From assembly GCA_040007395.1 (NCBI GenBank), contig JBDTVG010000224.1:1-30230 (forward strand): DNA of 30,230 nucleotides, read 5' to 3'. Position 1 is the stretch's first letter; each line of letters opens with the position of its first letter. The notes beneath the pieces are model-generated. The model worked only from the letters and a program-made list of their open reading frames with translations, was not told the origin of the DNA and searched no databases. Source of the DNA: DATGFK01 sp040007395. Lineage in GTDB: Bacteria; Chloroflexota; Anaerolineae; Aggregatilineales; UBA2796. Of the stretch, positions 21,826 to 30,002 are shown in pieces. A program made the translations under genes and the position numbers.

Positions 21826-22114
21826 AATCGATTTAAGCGCTACGATATTTTCCCGCAGAATCTTCTCTACAAATAACGGGCAGTCCCCATGCCAATCAGG
21901 GCGATCACCATGAGTACAAAGCTGACACGGCTGTCGGAATCAAGTTTCATTGCCTGTTCGCGTAGCGCCGCTAGCTCCTCAGTAGTGATAGGCTGATTGT
22001 CAGTCACATATTGCGTCAGCGTTGCCTTAAAGGCGTTTGTCGCTCGCCCTGTGACTGCTCACCGTGTATTATTGCTAAACTTTACGCTTTTGGGTTTTGG
22101 GAAAAATTAGGGAG
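21799..22114. other. Intergenic stretch between the NAGPA gene and murJ
   Basis: This 316-nt gap between two genes facing each other holds the 3' arm of the NAGPA stem-loop and a possible small membrane peptide on the minus strand (21867-22007). The 100 nt next to the murJ stop show no clear terminator or promoter. Confidence 0.5.
21867..22007 (-). CDS. Candidate small single-pass membrane protein, 46 aa
   Basis: A GTG at 22007 opens 46 codons ending in TAG at 21867-21869. The N-terminal part is charged (PITTEELAALREQAMKLDSD), and residues 29-43 are strongly hydrophobic (SFVLMVIALIGMGTA) before a short RYL end, giving the look of a small tail-anchored membrane protein. The frame is open further upstream for nine codons beyond a TGA near 22080 without an ATG, and no ribosome site is evident at the GTG. 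The start is therefore uncertain, and a remnant of a longer gene is possible. It lies downstream of murJ on the same strand. No family is recognised. Confidence 0.4.
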   Translation of the reverse strand: MTDNQPITTEELAALREQAMKLDSDSRVSFVLMVIALIGMGTARYL

Positions 22115-23764
22115 TTAACGCTTGAAACGCCGCAACACCGTACCCGGTACACTGCGGGCTTCCGGGACACCGAGCGCTAAGGCAGCGGCTTCAAAGGCGA
22201 TCGCGCCGACGATAGTCCCAACGATTAACACGAACGGTGCAGGCCACATGGCAATCTGTCGGGCAACGATGACAACGACTGCGCCCATGACTAGCGCGGC
22301 GACGAGTGTTCGCAGTGACATACCCAGCACCCGACGTTCCTCAATCCCTGCCAATCGTCGGCTCAGGATCAGCCATAATGCCAGACTCTCGATCAACGTT
22401 GCTAGCGCGTTTGCCAGTGCCAATCCGCCAAATGGCCCTTGTCCCGCCGGAATAATCCATAGGCTCAACGCGGTTAGCGGATTAGCGGGTTCGCCAAAGG
22501 GGATTGGTTGACCCTGCACCACGCGGATCAACAACAAACTTAGAATCACATTGAGGATCATGCCGCCTACGGCAATAATCACCGGAGTTGCGGTATCGCG
22601 CAATGCGTAGAAGGCCCGCGCTAGAATTTCCTGCAAGGAAAATCCTACTAGCCCAATCGCGAAAAATTGGAGCGCCCATGCTGCCGCTACTGTGTCATCC
22701 GCTGACCATCGTCCGCGCTGGTAGATTGTGGCGACTAACGGGCTGGCAAGACATAGTATCCCCACCGATGCAGGTAGGGATGTAAACAGGATACCGCGTA
22801 CTACTCCCAATAATGTGTTCCGAAAGCCGTCCAGATCGTTCCGTGCGCCGAGGGCTGCTAGCGATGGAAAGACTGCCGTTCCCACGCTTTGACCGAGTAC
22901 CCCAAGTACCGAAAACATCAGGCTAAACGCGACGGTGAGCGCGGTAAAGCTGCCCGCTGCCATCCCCGACGAAAGCGCCGTATTGACAAGAAAATTGATC
23001 TGCACAACAGCGGAGCCAATAACACGCGGCCCCATCAGCCACAGCACCTCTTTCACTCCCGGCGTATTCAGATCGGGTAATAGGCGCAGATGCGGCTTGA
23101 CAGTATGCAAGGCGGGGAGTTGGATACCAAGATGCAGCAGTGCGCCTGCTACCGCACCAAGCACCAGCCCATACACACCGAGGCTAGGCGCAAGAAAGAT
23201 CGCACCGAGGATCAGGCCGATGTTGTTCATACTGGGCGCGAGGGCAGGGGTTAAGAAGTGTTGATTAGCGTTCAAGATGCCCATGACCAGCCCACTCAAA
23301 CTGAAGATCACTACTGTGCAGAGCATCAAGCGCATTAGGTTTGTCGTTAGCGCTTGTTGCGCTGGTGAGGCTTCGGGAATCAAGAGATGGCTGGTAATCC
23401 ACGCGCCAAGAATCACCGTAAAAATCGCTAGTACCGTCGTCAGCAGCGCAACCAGAGTCATGACCGCACTGGCTAGCTGCCATGCGCCGTCGAGATCGTC
23501 CTGACCCAGAAAACGACCAAAAATCGGGATAAATGCCGAACCGAGTGCGCCACCTGCTACCAGCATAAACAGTAATTCTGGGATGCGATAGGCAGCGTAG
23601 AAAGCATCTAGTTCGCTGCCTGCGCCAAACCGCGACCCGATAATCGCTTGCCGTGCGACTCCCAACAGCGCACTTAACACATAGGCTGCGGCGATTACTC
23701 CCGTAGCACGTTGAATCTGGCGGTTGGTCAGGATGCGCTGGTTTTGCTCAGTACTTACCGACAT
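22115..23764 (-). CDS. murJ: Lipid II flippase MurJ (MviN family)
   Basis: This 549-residue polytopic membrane protein fits the MurJ/MviN family of MOP exporters, which flip the peptidoglycan precursor lipid II across the cytoplasmic membrane. Family features are LLGVARQAIIGSRFGAG (33-49), DAFYAAYRIPELLF (53-66) and GGALGSAFIPIF (71-82), followed by many hydrophobic segments consistent with about 14 helices. R38 and D53 align with R24 and D39 of E. coli MurJ. The positions corresponding to R18 and R52 appear to be non-polar here (within LSALLG and ELLFML), a divergence that leaves some room for another MOP transporter. The start is ATG at 23764 with a weak AGG about 10 nt upstream. A terminator separates it from the DUF3352 gene upstream, so it probably has its own promoter within a very short space, or relies on readthrough. 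Confidence 0.85.
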   Translation of the reverse strand: MSVSTEQNQRILTNRQIQRATGVIAAAYVLSALLGVARQAIIGSRFGAGSELDAFYAAYRIPELLFMLVAGGALGSAFIPIFGRFLGQDDLDGAWQLASAVMTLVALLTTVLAIFTVILGAWITSHLLIPEASPAQQALTTNLMRLMLCTVVIFSLSGLVMGILNANQHFLTPALAPSMNNIGLILGAIFLAPSLGVYGLVLGAVAGALLHLGIQLPALHTVKPHLRLLPDLNTPGVKEVLWLMGPRVIGSAVVQINFLVNTALSSGMAAGSFTALTVAFSLMFSVLGVLGQSVGTAVFPSLAALGARNDLDGFRNTLLGVVRGILFTSLPASVGILCLASPLVATIYQRGRWSADDTVAAAWALQFFAIGLVGFSLQEILARAFYALRDTATPVIIAVGGMILNVILSLLLIRVVQGQPIPFGEPANPLTALSLWIIPAGQGPFGGLALANALATLIESLALWLILSRRLAGIEERRVLGMSLRTLVAALVMGAVVVIVARQIAMWPAPFVLIVGTIVGAIAFEAAALALGVPEARSVPGTVLRRFKR

Positions 23765-23806
23765 AAAAAATTAACCTGTAAATCCAATAGTGGAGAGCCG
23801 AACAAA

Positions 23807-23837
23807 AGGCGAGATGGACAAAATATCCATCTCGCCT
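23807..23837 (-). terminator. Rho-independent terminator after the DUF3352 gene
   Basis: GGCGAGATGGA (23808-23818) and TCCATCTCGCC (23826-23836) form a perfect 11-bp stem with a 7-nt loop, extended by one A-T pair. Read on the minus strand it is followed by TTTTGTT. It lies 60 nt after the DUF3352 stop and 43 nt before the murJ start, so it ends the DUF3352 transcript. Confidence 0.88.
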
Positions 23838-23896
23838 ATTTTAACCTGTCTCAGACGCGATAGCGCTGGCGGCTATTGCAATTGGCTAGAAATTGG

Positions 23897-25750
23897 CTAT
23901 TTCATGATCAACTGCAATGTTGCCACATTCGTGCCATCCGGTTGGCTAGCTCCAGCAGAAATCATGGCGCTGTCAAAGAGATCGAGGAAGCGCAGCGCCC
24001 GCTGTGTATCCACATTATCCATGTTGTGCGCTGGAATGGTCTTCTTGAGAATCGTAGACACGTTGCCAAGATTGGCGAACCAGAACTGGCTGCTGGGTTG
24101 GATAGCAGCGGCTTGAGCGCCTTTCCACTGCGGATTATTGGTGATCGTCCCATCGCCCTTGATGGCGGCGACAGCGGCATCTAACCCGCTGCCAGTCGTT
24201 ACGAGAAACGTGTTACCCACCAATCCATAGGCGATTTCCACGCTAGCAGACGATCCATTCGTCTGTCCGGCAGGTATCGTGATGCGGTAAAGGTCAGTAC
24301 CCGCTGATACAGCTTTGATCTTGGTGTTCTTTTCCAGACCTGCGTTAAGTTTGGTCAAGAAGCTCTTGGTTTTGGCGACATCTGAGGTATCGATCAAAAT
24401 GGTGTGATCGAAAGGCCAAGGACTGCTGCCAACTTTTGCTAGAACACTGTTTGGGTTATAGACCATATAGATCGCGAAGTCACCGTCCATCCAGCTCAGA
24501 ATATCCGCTTTGAGATCAAGATCAAAGAATACTTTGAGTGCGCCTTCGGCCTGTCCAAGCTGCTTGGTTATTTCGTCGAACTGCTTAGCTTGAGGCGAAT
24601 TCTGTGTGCTGCCGGCCTTCAACCCCGCGGTCGCGCCGTCATATAAGTTGCTGAGTCCTCGCGACAGGATAACGGCTGTTGCTTTGTCGGGGATCTGGTT
24701 GATCAATTTGCCGTCGATTTTCTGGGGAAGGAGCTTTGCCACCAGATCCGGCGGATAGCCGAGGTCGGTGTAAACCTTTTGCAGAACCGTCGGGTCGATA
24801 CTTTGTACAATATCAAGTACCAATGCCTTGTCGTTTCTGCGAATTGCGAATGCCTGACCTTTGATCGCCCCCAAAATAGAACGCAGCATCACTGTCGGGT
24901 CGGGCTGTGGGGTGGGCTTTGGCCCGATGGGGGTCGCGAAACTGGTCGCTGCACGCCGTCCAAATAGAGAGATCGCTAGCGCATAACTATAAAAACGCGG
25001 GTTGATATACATCGTCATAAGGCTGTCAGGGGCTAATGCGCCGACCAACTTGTTAAAAGTCGGGTCACTGCCGAATCTGGGCTTTTTCGCCTTGAGAGAG
25101 GTCAACATCTCGTTAACGGTTGTCGTTGAACCTAGCGCCAAAAAGCCTTTAGTCTGGACGACGCTAACGCAGTTCGTCCCACAGGTACCGGGCTGGTCAT
25201 AAATCGTGGCCTTATTGCCGTTTACGCTATCCGTGCGAGTCTTGATCTGTTTCGGCGGAACTTTGGCAACCACATCCTTAACGAACTTGGCAGCGGCAGC
25301 ATCATCCTTGACCGAAACGATGATCATATATTCGGGGCTTGTCGCTGCAAAATTAGGCTGAGCAGAAGGGGCGTTAAGGGTAGCTAACTGCTTGTCGGTC
25401 ATACGCAGCGCAACGGTTACATGTTCGCCCAGCCACGGCTGAATATCCTTTTCAAAGGAGGCAGGGCGACCTAACGTTTGAGTTAAGCCCTGATCCATGC
25501 TGGTGAATATGGGTGGAAGGGCTTCACCAGTCACTTTTTGAAAGACATCACCGACGAAAGCCAACGTTCCATCCAGATCTGCCGAACGGAAGTCTAAATA
25601 GAAGGCAGTATCCAAAGGGAGTAGATCGGCATTGGGCGCACTCTTGACCGCTGTGTTCGTGGGTGCAGCCGTTACGGGCGAGGCGGTAAGACTTACCGTT
25701 CCGAGTACCAACACAAAGAGCAAGATAAGGGATAGTATTCGTCGTGACAT
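23897..25750 (-). CDS. Exported DUF3352 family protein
   Basis: This 617-residue protein has a clear signal peptide (RR at 3-4, hydrophobic 5-22, probable cleavage after VTAA at 26-29) and no lipobox cysteine, so it is exported or held outside the membrane. The mature part opens with LLPLDTAFYLDF (43-54), the kind of sentence found at the start of DUF3352 proteins, and later contains WMDGDFAIYMVY, a second family hallmark. The arrangement suggests two related halves. It has the only cysteine pair noticed (C190 and C194), perhaps a disulfide. DUF3352 proteins are common in Chloroflexota and cyanobacteria; their role is unknown. An AGGAG ribosome site lies 11 nt before the ATG. It has its own terminator and probably its own promoter in the divergent gap. 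Confidence 0.82.
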   Translation of the reverse strand: MSRRILSLILLFVLVLGTVSLTASPVTAAPTNTAVKSAPNADLLPLDTAFYLDFRSADLDGTLAFVGDVFQKVTGEALPPIFTSMDQGLTQTLGRPASFEKDIQPWLGEHVTVALRMTDKQLATLNAPSAQPNFAATSPEYMIIVSVKDDAAAAKFVKDVVAKVPPKQIKTRTDSVNGNKATIYDQPGTCGTNCVSVVQTKGFLALGSTTTVNEMLTSLKAKKPRFGSDPTFNKLVGALAPDSLMTMYINPRFYSYALAISLFGRRAATSFATPIGPKPTPQPDPTVMLRSILGAIKGQAFAIRRNDKALVLDIVQSIDPTVLQKVYTDLGYPPDLVAKLLPQKIDGKLINQIPDKATAVILSRGLSNLYDGATAGLKAGSTQNSPQAKQFDEITKQLGQAEGALKVFFDLDLKADILSWMDGDFAIYMVYNPNSVLAKVGSSPWPFDHTILIDTSDVAKTKSFLTKLNAGLEKNTKIKAVSAGTDLYRITIPAGQTNGSSASVEIAYGLVGNTFLVTTGSGLDAAVAAIKGDGTITNNPQWKGAQAAAIQPSSQFWFANLGNVSTILKKTIPAHNMDNVDTQRALRFLDLFDSAMISAGASQPDGTNVATLQLIMK

Positions 25751-26175
25751 GGTTAGCTATACTCCTGTTAGATGGCAAATGGGATCGCTCTTGCATGATC
25801 CCTTGTCATTGTACAGCATCCCGTCGATTCATACGCAATTGCCCGTGTGGGTTGGTTGGATGGGTTTAGTTGAGACAGTAAAACAATATTGACGCTGCTT
25901 AAACAGCATGTTAAAGTTATACGATTAAGGGTGATGTTCCTGCACCTGAGTTGTCCACAACTTTATTATTGGGCAGCGATGCGTAACGACCCCGTGTGAC
26001 GTGATTTACATGTGTAGTATTTCATTTCTCTGAACGTCCCATATCAGCCACCATCTACTAACCAAGTTTTTAGAACCGGGTGACAATTGCCACGTCGGGG
26101 TGGGTCTGATCAGGCGTTCGCTCGTTTTCTGTCCCCTAGCAAGTGCTCGTAGAGGCACAAAAGGGAGCGTATTGT
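25751..26175. other. Divergent intergenic region before the PIN-TRAM gene
   Basis: This 425-nt region separates two divergent genes and should hold promoters for both. On the minus strand TACAAT (25808-25813) is a fair -10 box for the DUF3352 gene, but its best -35 (TTGCGT, 25833-25838) is 19 nt away. A plus-strand candidate is listed separately. A DnaA-box-like TTGTCCACA lies at 25951-25959. A GTG at 26143 could extend the PIN-TRAM frame by 11 codons but lacks support. Confidence 0.5.
25889..25917 (+). promoter_or_regulatory. Candidate promoter for the PIN-TRAM operon
   Basis: TTGACG (25889-25894) and TAAAGT (25912-25917) are separated by 17 nt. The spacer contains the imperfect palindrome GCTGCTTAAACAGC. 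The distance to the start codon (about 250 nt) is long, so a nearer promoter may have been missed. Confidence 0.35.
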
Positions 26176-27237
26176 ATGACATCGGAGTTAGCTTTTCGCC
26201 TGATAGGGATGGTTATCTTGGCATTGGCAGGCGCACGCTTCGGCGTAGAGATCGCTGTGCCGCCAGTGACCACCGACGTATTCGCACTTGTCTTTGGGCT
26301 GGTAGGCGCATTAGCGGGTCTTATCCTGACCCCCTACGTCAGTACGCGGCCTGCCCGCATCGCCCGATCCATTATCCGGCAAATGCCCGCCGAAGTGCTG
26401 CTGACTTCCATCATTGGCCTGATCTTTGGCCTGATCATCGCAGCGTTGTTTGCCGTGCCATTGGGGTTGCTGCCACAGCCGTTCGGTCAATGGGTTCCGG
26501 CAATTGTGGCAATTGTGGCAGCCTACCTGAGCATCACGATCTTTGCCTTTCGCGCCCAAGATGTGTTCCGGCTGACCCGCGACTTGTTCCAGAATGAGTC
26601 AAATCGTAGCCCCAATAACAGCAGTCAGGCGGATCGGCAGATCTTGCTGGATACGAGTGTCATTATTGATGGACGCATTCTGGACATCAGTAAGACAGGC
26701 TTCATTTTTGGCAAGCTGCTGGTTCCGCAGTTCGTATTGGCAGAATTGCAACATATCGCCGATTCTGGCGAAGTGCTGCGGCGCACTCGTGGGCGGCGCG
26801 GGCTTGAGATCCTTGAGTCGCTCCAGAACGAAAGCAAAGCGCCTATCAGCGTGATCGATCTTGACGTTGACGGTGTACACGAAGTAGACGATAAACTTGT
26901 CGTTTTGGCTCGACAGTTGGGCGCACTGCTCATGACCAATGACTTCAACCTGAATCGTGTGGCTGAATTGCAGGGTGTGGCGGTGTTGAACATCAATGAA
27001 TTGGCAAACGCTGTCAAAGCGATTTTTTTACCAAACGAGACGATCACCATTCAGGTTATCGCGGAAGGCAAGGAGCACAATCAAGGGGTCGGCTACCTTG
27101 ATGACGGTACGATGGTAGTAGTCGAAGATGGCAAACGCTATATGGATCGCACGCTGGATGTCGTTGTGACTCGTATGATCCAGACCGCAGCGGGTAAAAT
27201 GTATTTTGCGCGTCCCGAAGAAACTGGACGCAAATGA
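26176..27237 (+). CDS. YacL-like membrane protein with PIN and TRAM domains
   Basis: This 353-residue protein has four membrane helices (about 8-26, 35-52, 74-98, 107-126), then a PIN nuclease-fold domain (155-275) and a TRAM domain (286-345), the same order as Bacillus subtilis YacL. PIN metal-binding acids are visible: D159 and D165 in ILLDTSVIIDGR, E190 in FVLAEL, D238-D239 in EVDDKL and D256 in MTNDFN. PIN domains are usually metal-dependent ribonucleases and TRAM domains bind RNA, so a membrane-linked RNA-processing role is likely; the true substrate is not known. The ATG at 26176 is preferred because GGGAG lies 8 nt upstream and the protein then begins next to the first helix. cysS follows 61 nt downstream, and rlmB follows it in the same direction. 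Confidence 0.88.
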   Translation: MTSELAFRLIGMVILALAGARFGVEIAVPPVTTDVFALVFGLVGALAGLILTPYVSTRPARIARSIIRQMPAEVLLTSIIGLIFGLIIAALFAVPLGLLPQPFGQWVPAIVAIVAAYLSITIFAFRAQDVFRLTRDLFQNESNRSPNNSSQADRQILLDTSVIIDGRILDISKTGFIFGKLLVPQFVLAELQHIADSGEVLRRTRGRRGLEILESLQNESKAPISVIDLDVDGVHEVDDKLVVLARQLGALLMTNDFNLNRVAELQGVAVLNINELANAVKAIFLPNETITIQVIAEGKEHNQGVGYLDDGTMVVVEDGKRYMDRTLDVVVTRMIQTAAGKMYFARPEETGRK

Positions 27238-27298
27238 TTGTCGCCACAAGGCGCTCTGATACCCTGTACTACATTCGAATTGAGGAACAGGCAAGCGT

Positions 27299-28747
27299 AT
27301 GACGTTACGTATGTTCAATGTACTCCAACGCGAAAAAGTCGATTTCGTACCGATTACCCCCGGCAAAATCACGATGTATGTGTGCGGGCCGACAGTCTAC
27401 GATAATTCGCACTTGGGCCATGCCAAAACCTATGTATCTTTCGATCTGATTGTGCGCTATTTGCGCTTCAGCGGCAAAGATGTCCTGTATGTGCAAAACC
27501 TAACCGATGTCGGTCACTTGCTGGATGACGGTCGTGATCGCATTCTCAACGCGGCACGGGCGAAGTCAGCCTTGCCTATGCAGATCGTCGAGACGTTTGC
27601 CCGCAGTTACTTCGAGGATATGGATGCGCTTGGCGTGATGCGCCCCGACATTAGCCCACGTGCGAGCGCCCATGTCCCCGAACAGATCGAGATGATTCAG
27701 GCGCTCATCGAAAAGGACCACGCCTATGAGTCGGAAGGCAACGTCTACTTCGATGTGGCGAGTTGGCCTCAATATGGCAAGCTGTCGAATCGCGCAATAG
27801 AGCAGCAGGAAGCAGGCTCACGGCGGCTGGCGGGCGATGGCAAGCGTAACCCCGAAGATTTCGCGCTGTGGAAGCGTGCCGAACCCGAACACATTCTGCA
27901 ATGGAACAGCCCATGGGGACTGGGCTACCCCGGTTGGCACATCGAATGCTCCGCTATGTCCAAGAAATACCTCGGCCCTAACTTCGACATTCATGGCGGC
28001 GGGATCGATAACATTTTCCCGCACAACGAATGCGAGATCGCGCAGAGTGAAGCGGCAAACGAAACCCCATTTGCGAACTACTGGCTATTGGTCGGCAGTT
28101 TAACCGTAGACGGCACGAAAATGTCCAAGAGTCTGGGCAACTTCGTGACAATCAAAGACGCGCTGAAAAAGTATCGCCCGGAAGTGATTCGCACGTTTAT
28201 TTTCCAATCGCACTACAGCAACCCGATTGATTACAGTGATGACGCACTTGTGGCTGCCCAAAAAGGCTGGGATCGTCTAATGTCGGCAGTGCGGCTGACT
28301 CGCGACAAATTGCGCAGCGTTGCGGAGAGCAAGGAACCTGTCAGCGGCGCGTTTCAGTCCATTCTAGATGAGCATCGTCAGAAGTTTATGATCGCGATGG
28401 ATGACGACTTCAACGCGCCAATTGCGCTAGCAACCTTGCAAGAGCTAACAGGCGCGGTCAATACACTGCTCAACAGCGGCGAAGCGGTCAACAAAGCGAC
28501 GTTAGAAGCGATCAACGACGTGTACCTTGATCTTGGTGGCAAGGTGCTGGGCATTATCCCAACGGCAGAAGCTGCTTCTGGCGACCAGCAGCGCGAAGAT
28601 GGCTTGATCCAACTGTTGATCTCCCTGCGGAAACAAGCCCGTGACGAAAAACAATATGCCCGTTCTGACCAGATTCGCGACCAATTGAAAGCGTTGGGCG
28701 TAACACTGGAAGATCGTTCGGACGGGACGTTATACCGCCTTGATTAA
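27299..28747 (+). CDS. cysS: Cysteinyl-tRNA synthetase
   Basis: This 482-residue class I aminoacyl-tRNA synthetase charges tRNA(Cys) with cysteine in the cytoplasm. The ATP-binding HIGH motif is HLGH (38-41) within CGPTVYDNSHLGHAKTY, and the KMSKS loop is complete (274-278, DGTKMSKSLGNF). The zinc site that selects cysteine is present: C29, C217 (GWHIECSAM), H242 and E246 (PHNECEIAQ). The length is close to that of the E. coli enzyme (461). The C-terminal helical part (about 350-482) ends in the usual ARSDQIRDQLKALGV segment. The ATG at 27299 has GAGGAA 12 nt upstream, slightly far. It lies between the PIN-TRAM gene and rlmB. Confidence 0.97.
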   Translation: MTLRMFNVLQREKVDFVPITPGKITMYVCGPTVYDNSHLGHAKTYVSFDLIVRYLRFSGKDVLYVQNLTDVGHLLDDGRDRILNAARAKSALPMQIVETFARSYFEDMDALGVMRPDISPRASAHVPEQIEMIQALIEKDHAYESEGNVYFDVASWPQYGKLSNRAIEQQEAGSRRLAGDGKRNPEDFALWKRAEPEHILQWNSPWGLGYPGWHIECSAMSKKYLGPNFDIHGGGIDNIFPHNECEIAQSEAANETPFANYWLLVGSLTVDGTKMSKSLGNFVTIKDALKKYRPEVIRTFIFQSHYSNPIDYSDDALVAAQKGWDRLMSAVRLTRDKLRSVAESKEPVSGAFQSILDEHRQKFMIAMDDDFNAPIALATLQELTGAVNTLLNSGEAVNKATLEAINDVYLDLGGKVLGIIPTAEAASGDQQREDGLIQLLISLRKQARDEKQYARSDQIRDQLKALGVTLEDRSDGTLYRLD

Positions 28748-28782
28748 CTTTGATTGAAACTAACACCCGATAGGGGCATTCT

Positions 28783-29547
28783 ATGTCTGAGATCGTATAT
28801 GGTCGTTGGGCTGCACTAGAAACGTTGCGGGCCGGACGACGTGAAGTTCAGCAGTTGACGCTGGCTGAAGGCATCGAAGAAAAAGGTATCATTGTTGACC
28901 TGACCGCGGCGGCGCTACAGCGCAATATCCCGATCAAGCGTGTTAACCGCCGCATGATGGATGATGTCGCCAAAGACGGACACCATCAGGGCGTATTATT
29001 GCGAGTTGGTGCGTACCCGTATGTGGAAGTTGAAAAAGTGCTGCAACTGGCTCAGGAACGGCAGGAAAAGCCGTTCCTGTTGATCCTCGATCTTTTGCAA
29101 GATCCGCAGAATGTCGGATCGCTGATGCGGGTTGCGGACTCAGTAGGTGTGCATGGCGTTGTGCTGCAAGATCGGCGCGGGGTAGGCATTACGGCAGCGG
29201 TCACGAACGCTTCATCGGGCGCAGTGGAGCATCTGAATGTGGTGCAAGTGACCAACCTTGTGACGGCGATGCGCGAGCTAAAAGAGCAAGGGATCTGGAT
29301 GGCGGGCATGGACATCGGGCCAAACGTTGTACCAGTGGATCGCGCCGACCTGAATATCCCGCTTGGTTTGGTGCTGGGCAGCGAAGGTGAAGGAATGCGC
29401 CGTCTGGTGCGTGATACCTGCGATCTGTTAATCACCCTGCCCATGCGCGGACATGTCGAGAGCCTGAATGTGGCAACTGTTGGGTCGGTAGCCTTATATG
29501 CGGCATGGCAAGCCCGTGCATGGCACGGCTGGGCGCACGCCCGCTAA
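28783..29547 (+). CDS. rlmB: RlmB/TrmH-type SPOUT 2'-O-methyltransferase
   Basis: This 254-residue protein uses S-adenosylmethionine to methylate a ribose in RNA. An N-terminal substrate-binding domain (1-76, with VYGRWAALETLRAG and HHQGVLLRV) precedes the knotted catalytic domain. The three SPOUT motifs are visible: DPQNVGSLMRVADS (107-120, with N110 and R116), LVLGSEGEGMRRL (196-208, with E201) and LPMRGHVESLNVATVG (219-234, with S227 and N229). The N-terminal domain favours RlmB (23S rRNA Gm2251 in E. coli numbering) over the shorter tRNA enzyme TrmH, but the exact nucleotide is not shown by sequence. AGGGG lies 6 nt before the ATG, and cysS ends 35 nt upstream, so the two are probably co-transcribed. 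Confidence 0.9.
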   Translation: MSEIVYGRWAALETLRAGRREVQQLTLAEGIEEKGIIVDLTAAALQRNIPIKRVNRRMMDDVAKDGHHQGVLLRVGAYPYVEVEKVLQLAQERQEKPFLLILDLLQDPQNVGSLMRVADSVGVHGVVLQDRRGVGITAAVTNASSGAVEHLNVVQVTNLVTAMRELKEQGIWMAGMDIGPNVVPVDRADLNIPLGLVLGSEGEGMRRLVRDTCDLLITLPMRGHVESLNVATVGSVALYAAWQARAWHGWAHAR

Positions 29548-29612
29548 AACCTCCTTATCCACAACTCTTGCTTGACTTGTTCAAAGAGAGAATATTTGAC
29601 GGGAGATTTATC

Positions 29613-30002
29613 ATGCAAATAATGTTACAACACGTCAGCATCCCTCGTCCACTTGGCGAGGAAAGTGCACAACTAGCCCGCCAGTTTTATAGTGGACTGC
29701 TTGGCCTGATGGAAAAACCGGTTCCAGCAAGTATCACACACCTTGACTTGGTATGGTTCAAAATTGGAGACAGCACTGAATTGCATGTGTTTGCAGAGGA
29801 AAACAGCCCTACCACCTCTGGTCGGCATTTTTGCTTGAACGTGGGCAACGTCCAATTGATAAGAGATTCACTTGTCAAAGGTGGATACCAGCCTTGGAGT
29901 CCAGAAGAAATTCCGGGAAGACCCCGTTTTTTCTGCCGTGATCCATTTTCCAATATTGTGGAATTTACTCAAATCACGGACGATTACATGAAATATCAGT
30001 AA
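29613..30002 (+). CDS. Small VOC-superfamily (glyoxalase/bleomycin-resistance fold) protein
   Basis: This 129-residue protein has the two-module beta-alpha-beta-beta-beta fold of the vicinal oxygen chelate superfamily. Likely metal ligands are H7 (LQHVSIP), E56 or H58 (STELHVF), H72 (SGRHFCLNV) and E117 (SNIVEFTQ). The phrase FCRDPFSNIVEF (107-118) is the usual VOC ending. Members include glyoxalases, dioxygenases and resistance proteins; the reaction here cannot be told. The ATG at 29613 has GGGAG 7 nt upstream and starts just before the first strand. A longer frame from 29505 would overlap rlmB and add an unrelated 36-residue segment. Its codons look more AT-rich than those of rlmB, so it may be a later arrival. 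Confidence 0.85.
   Translation: MQIMLQHVSIPRPLGEESAQLARQFYSGLLGLMEKPVPASITHLDLVWFKIGDSTELHVFAEENSPTTSGRHFCLNVGNVQLIRDSLVKGGYQPWSPEEIPGRPRFFCRDPFSNIVEFTQITDDYMKYQ

Noticed and set aside
25951..25959. DnaA-box-like TTGTCCACA
   Set aside because: It is a single site within a small palindrome, with no cluster of boxes, no AT-rich unwinding repeats and no dnaA or dnaN nearby, so there is no case for an origin.
26501..26518. 9-nt tandem duplication CAATTGTGG in the PIN-TRAM gene
   Set aside because: It keeps the frame and encodes a repeated Ala-Ile-Val in a membrane helix; two units are not enough to suggest a functional repeat.
29555..29563. Exact consensus DnaA box TTATCCACA between rlmB and the VOC gene
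   Set aside because: It is isolated; a single 9-mer is expected by chance at this scale and no origin features accompany it.
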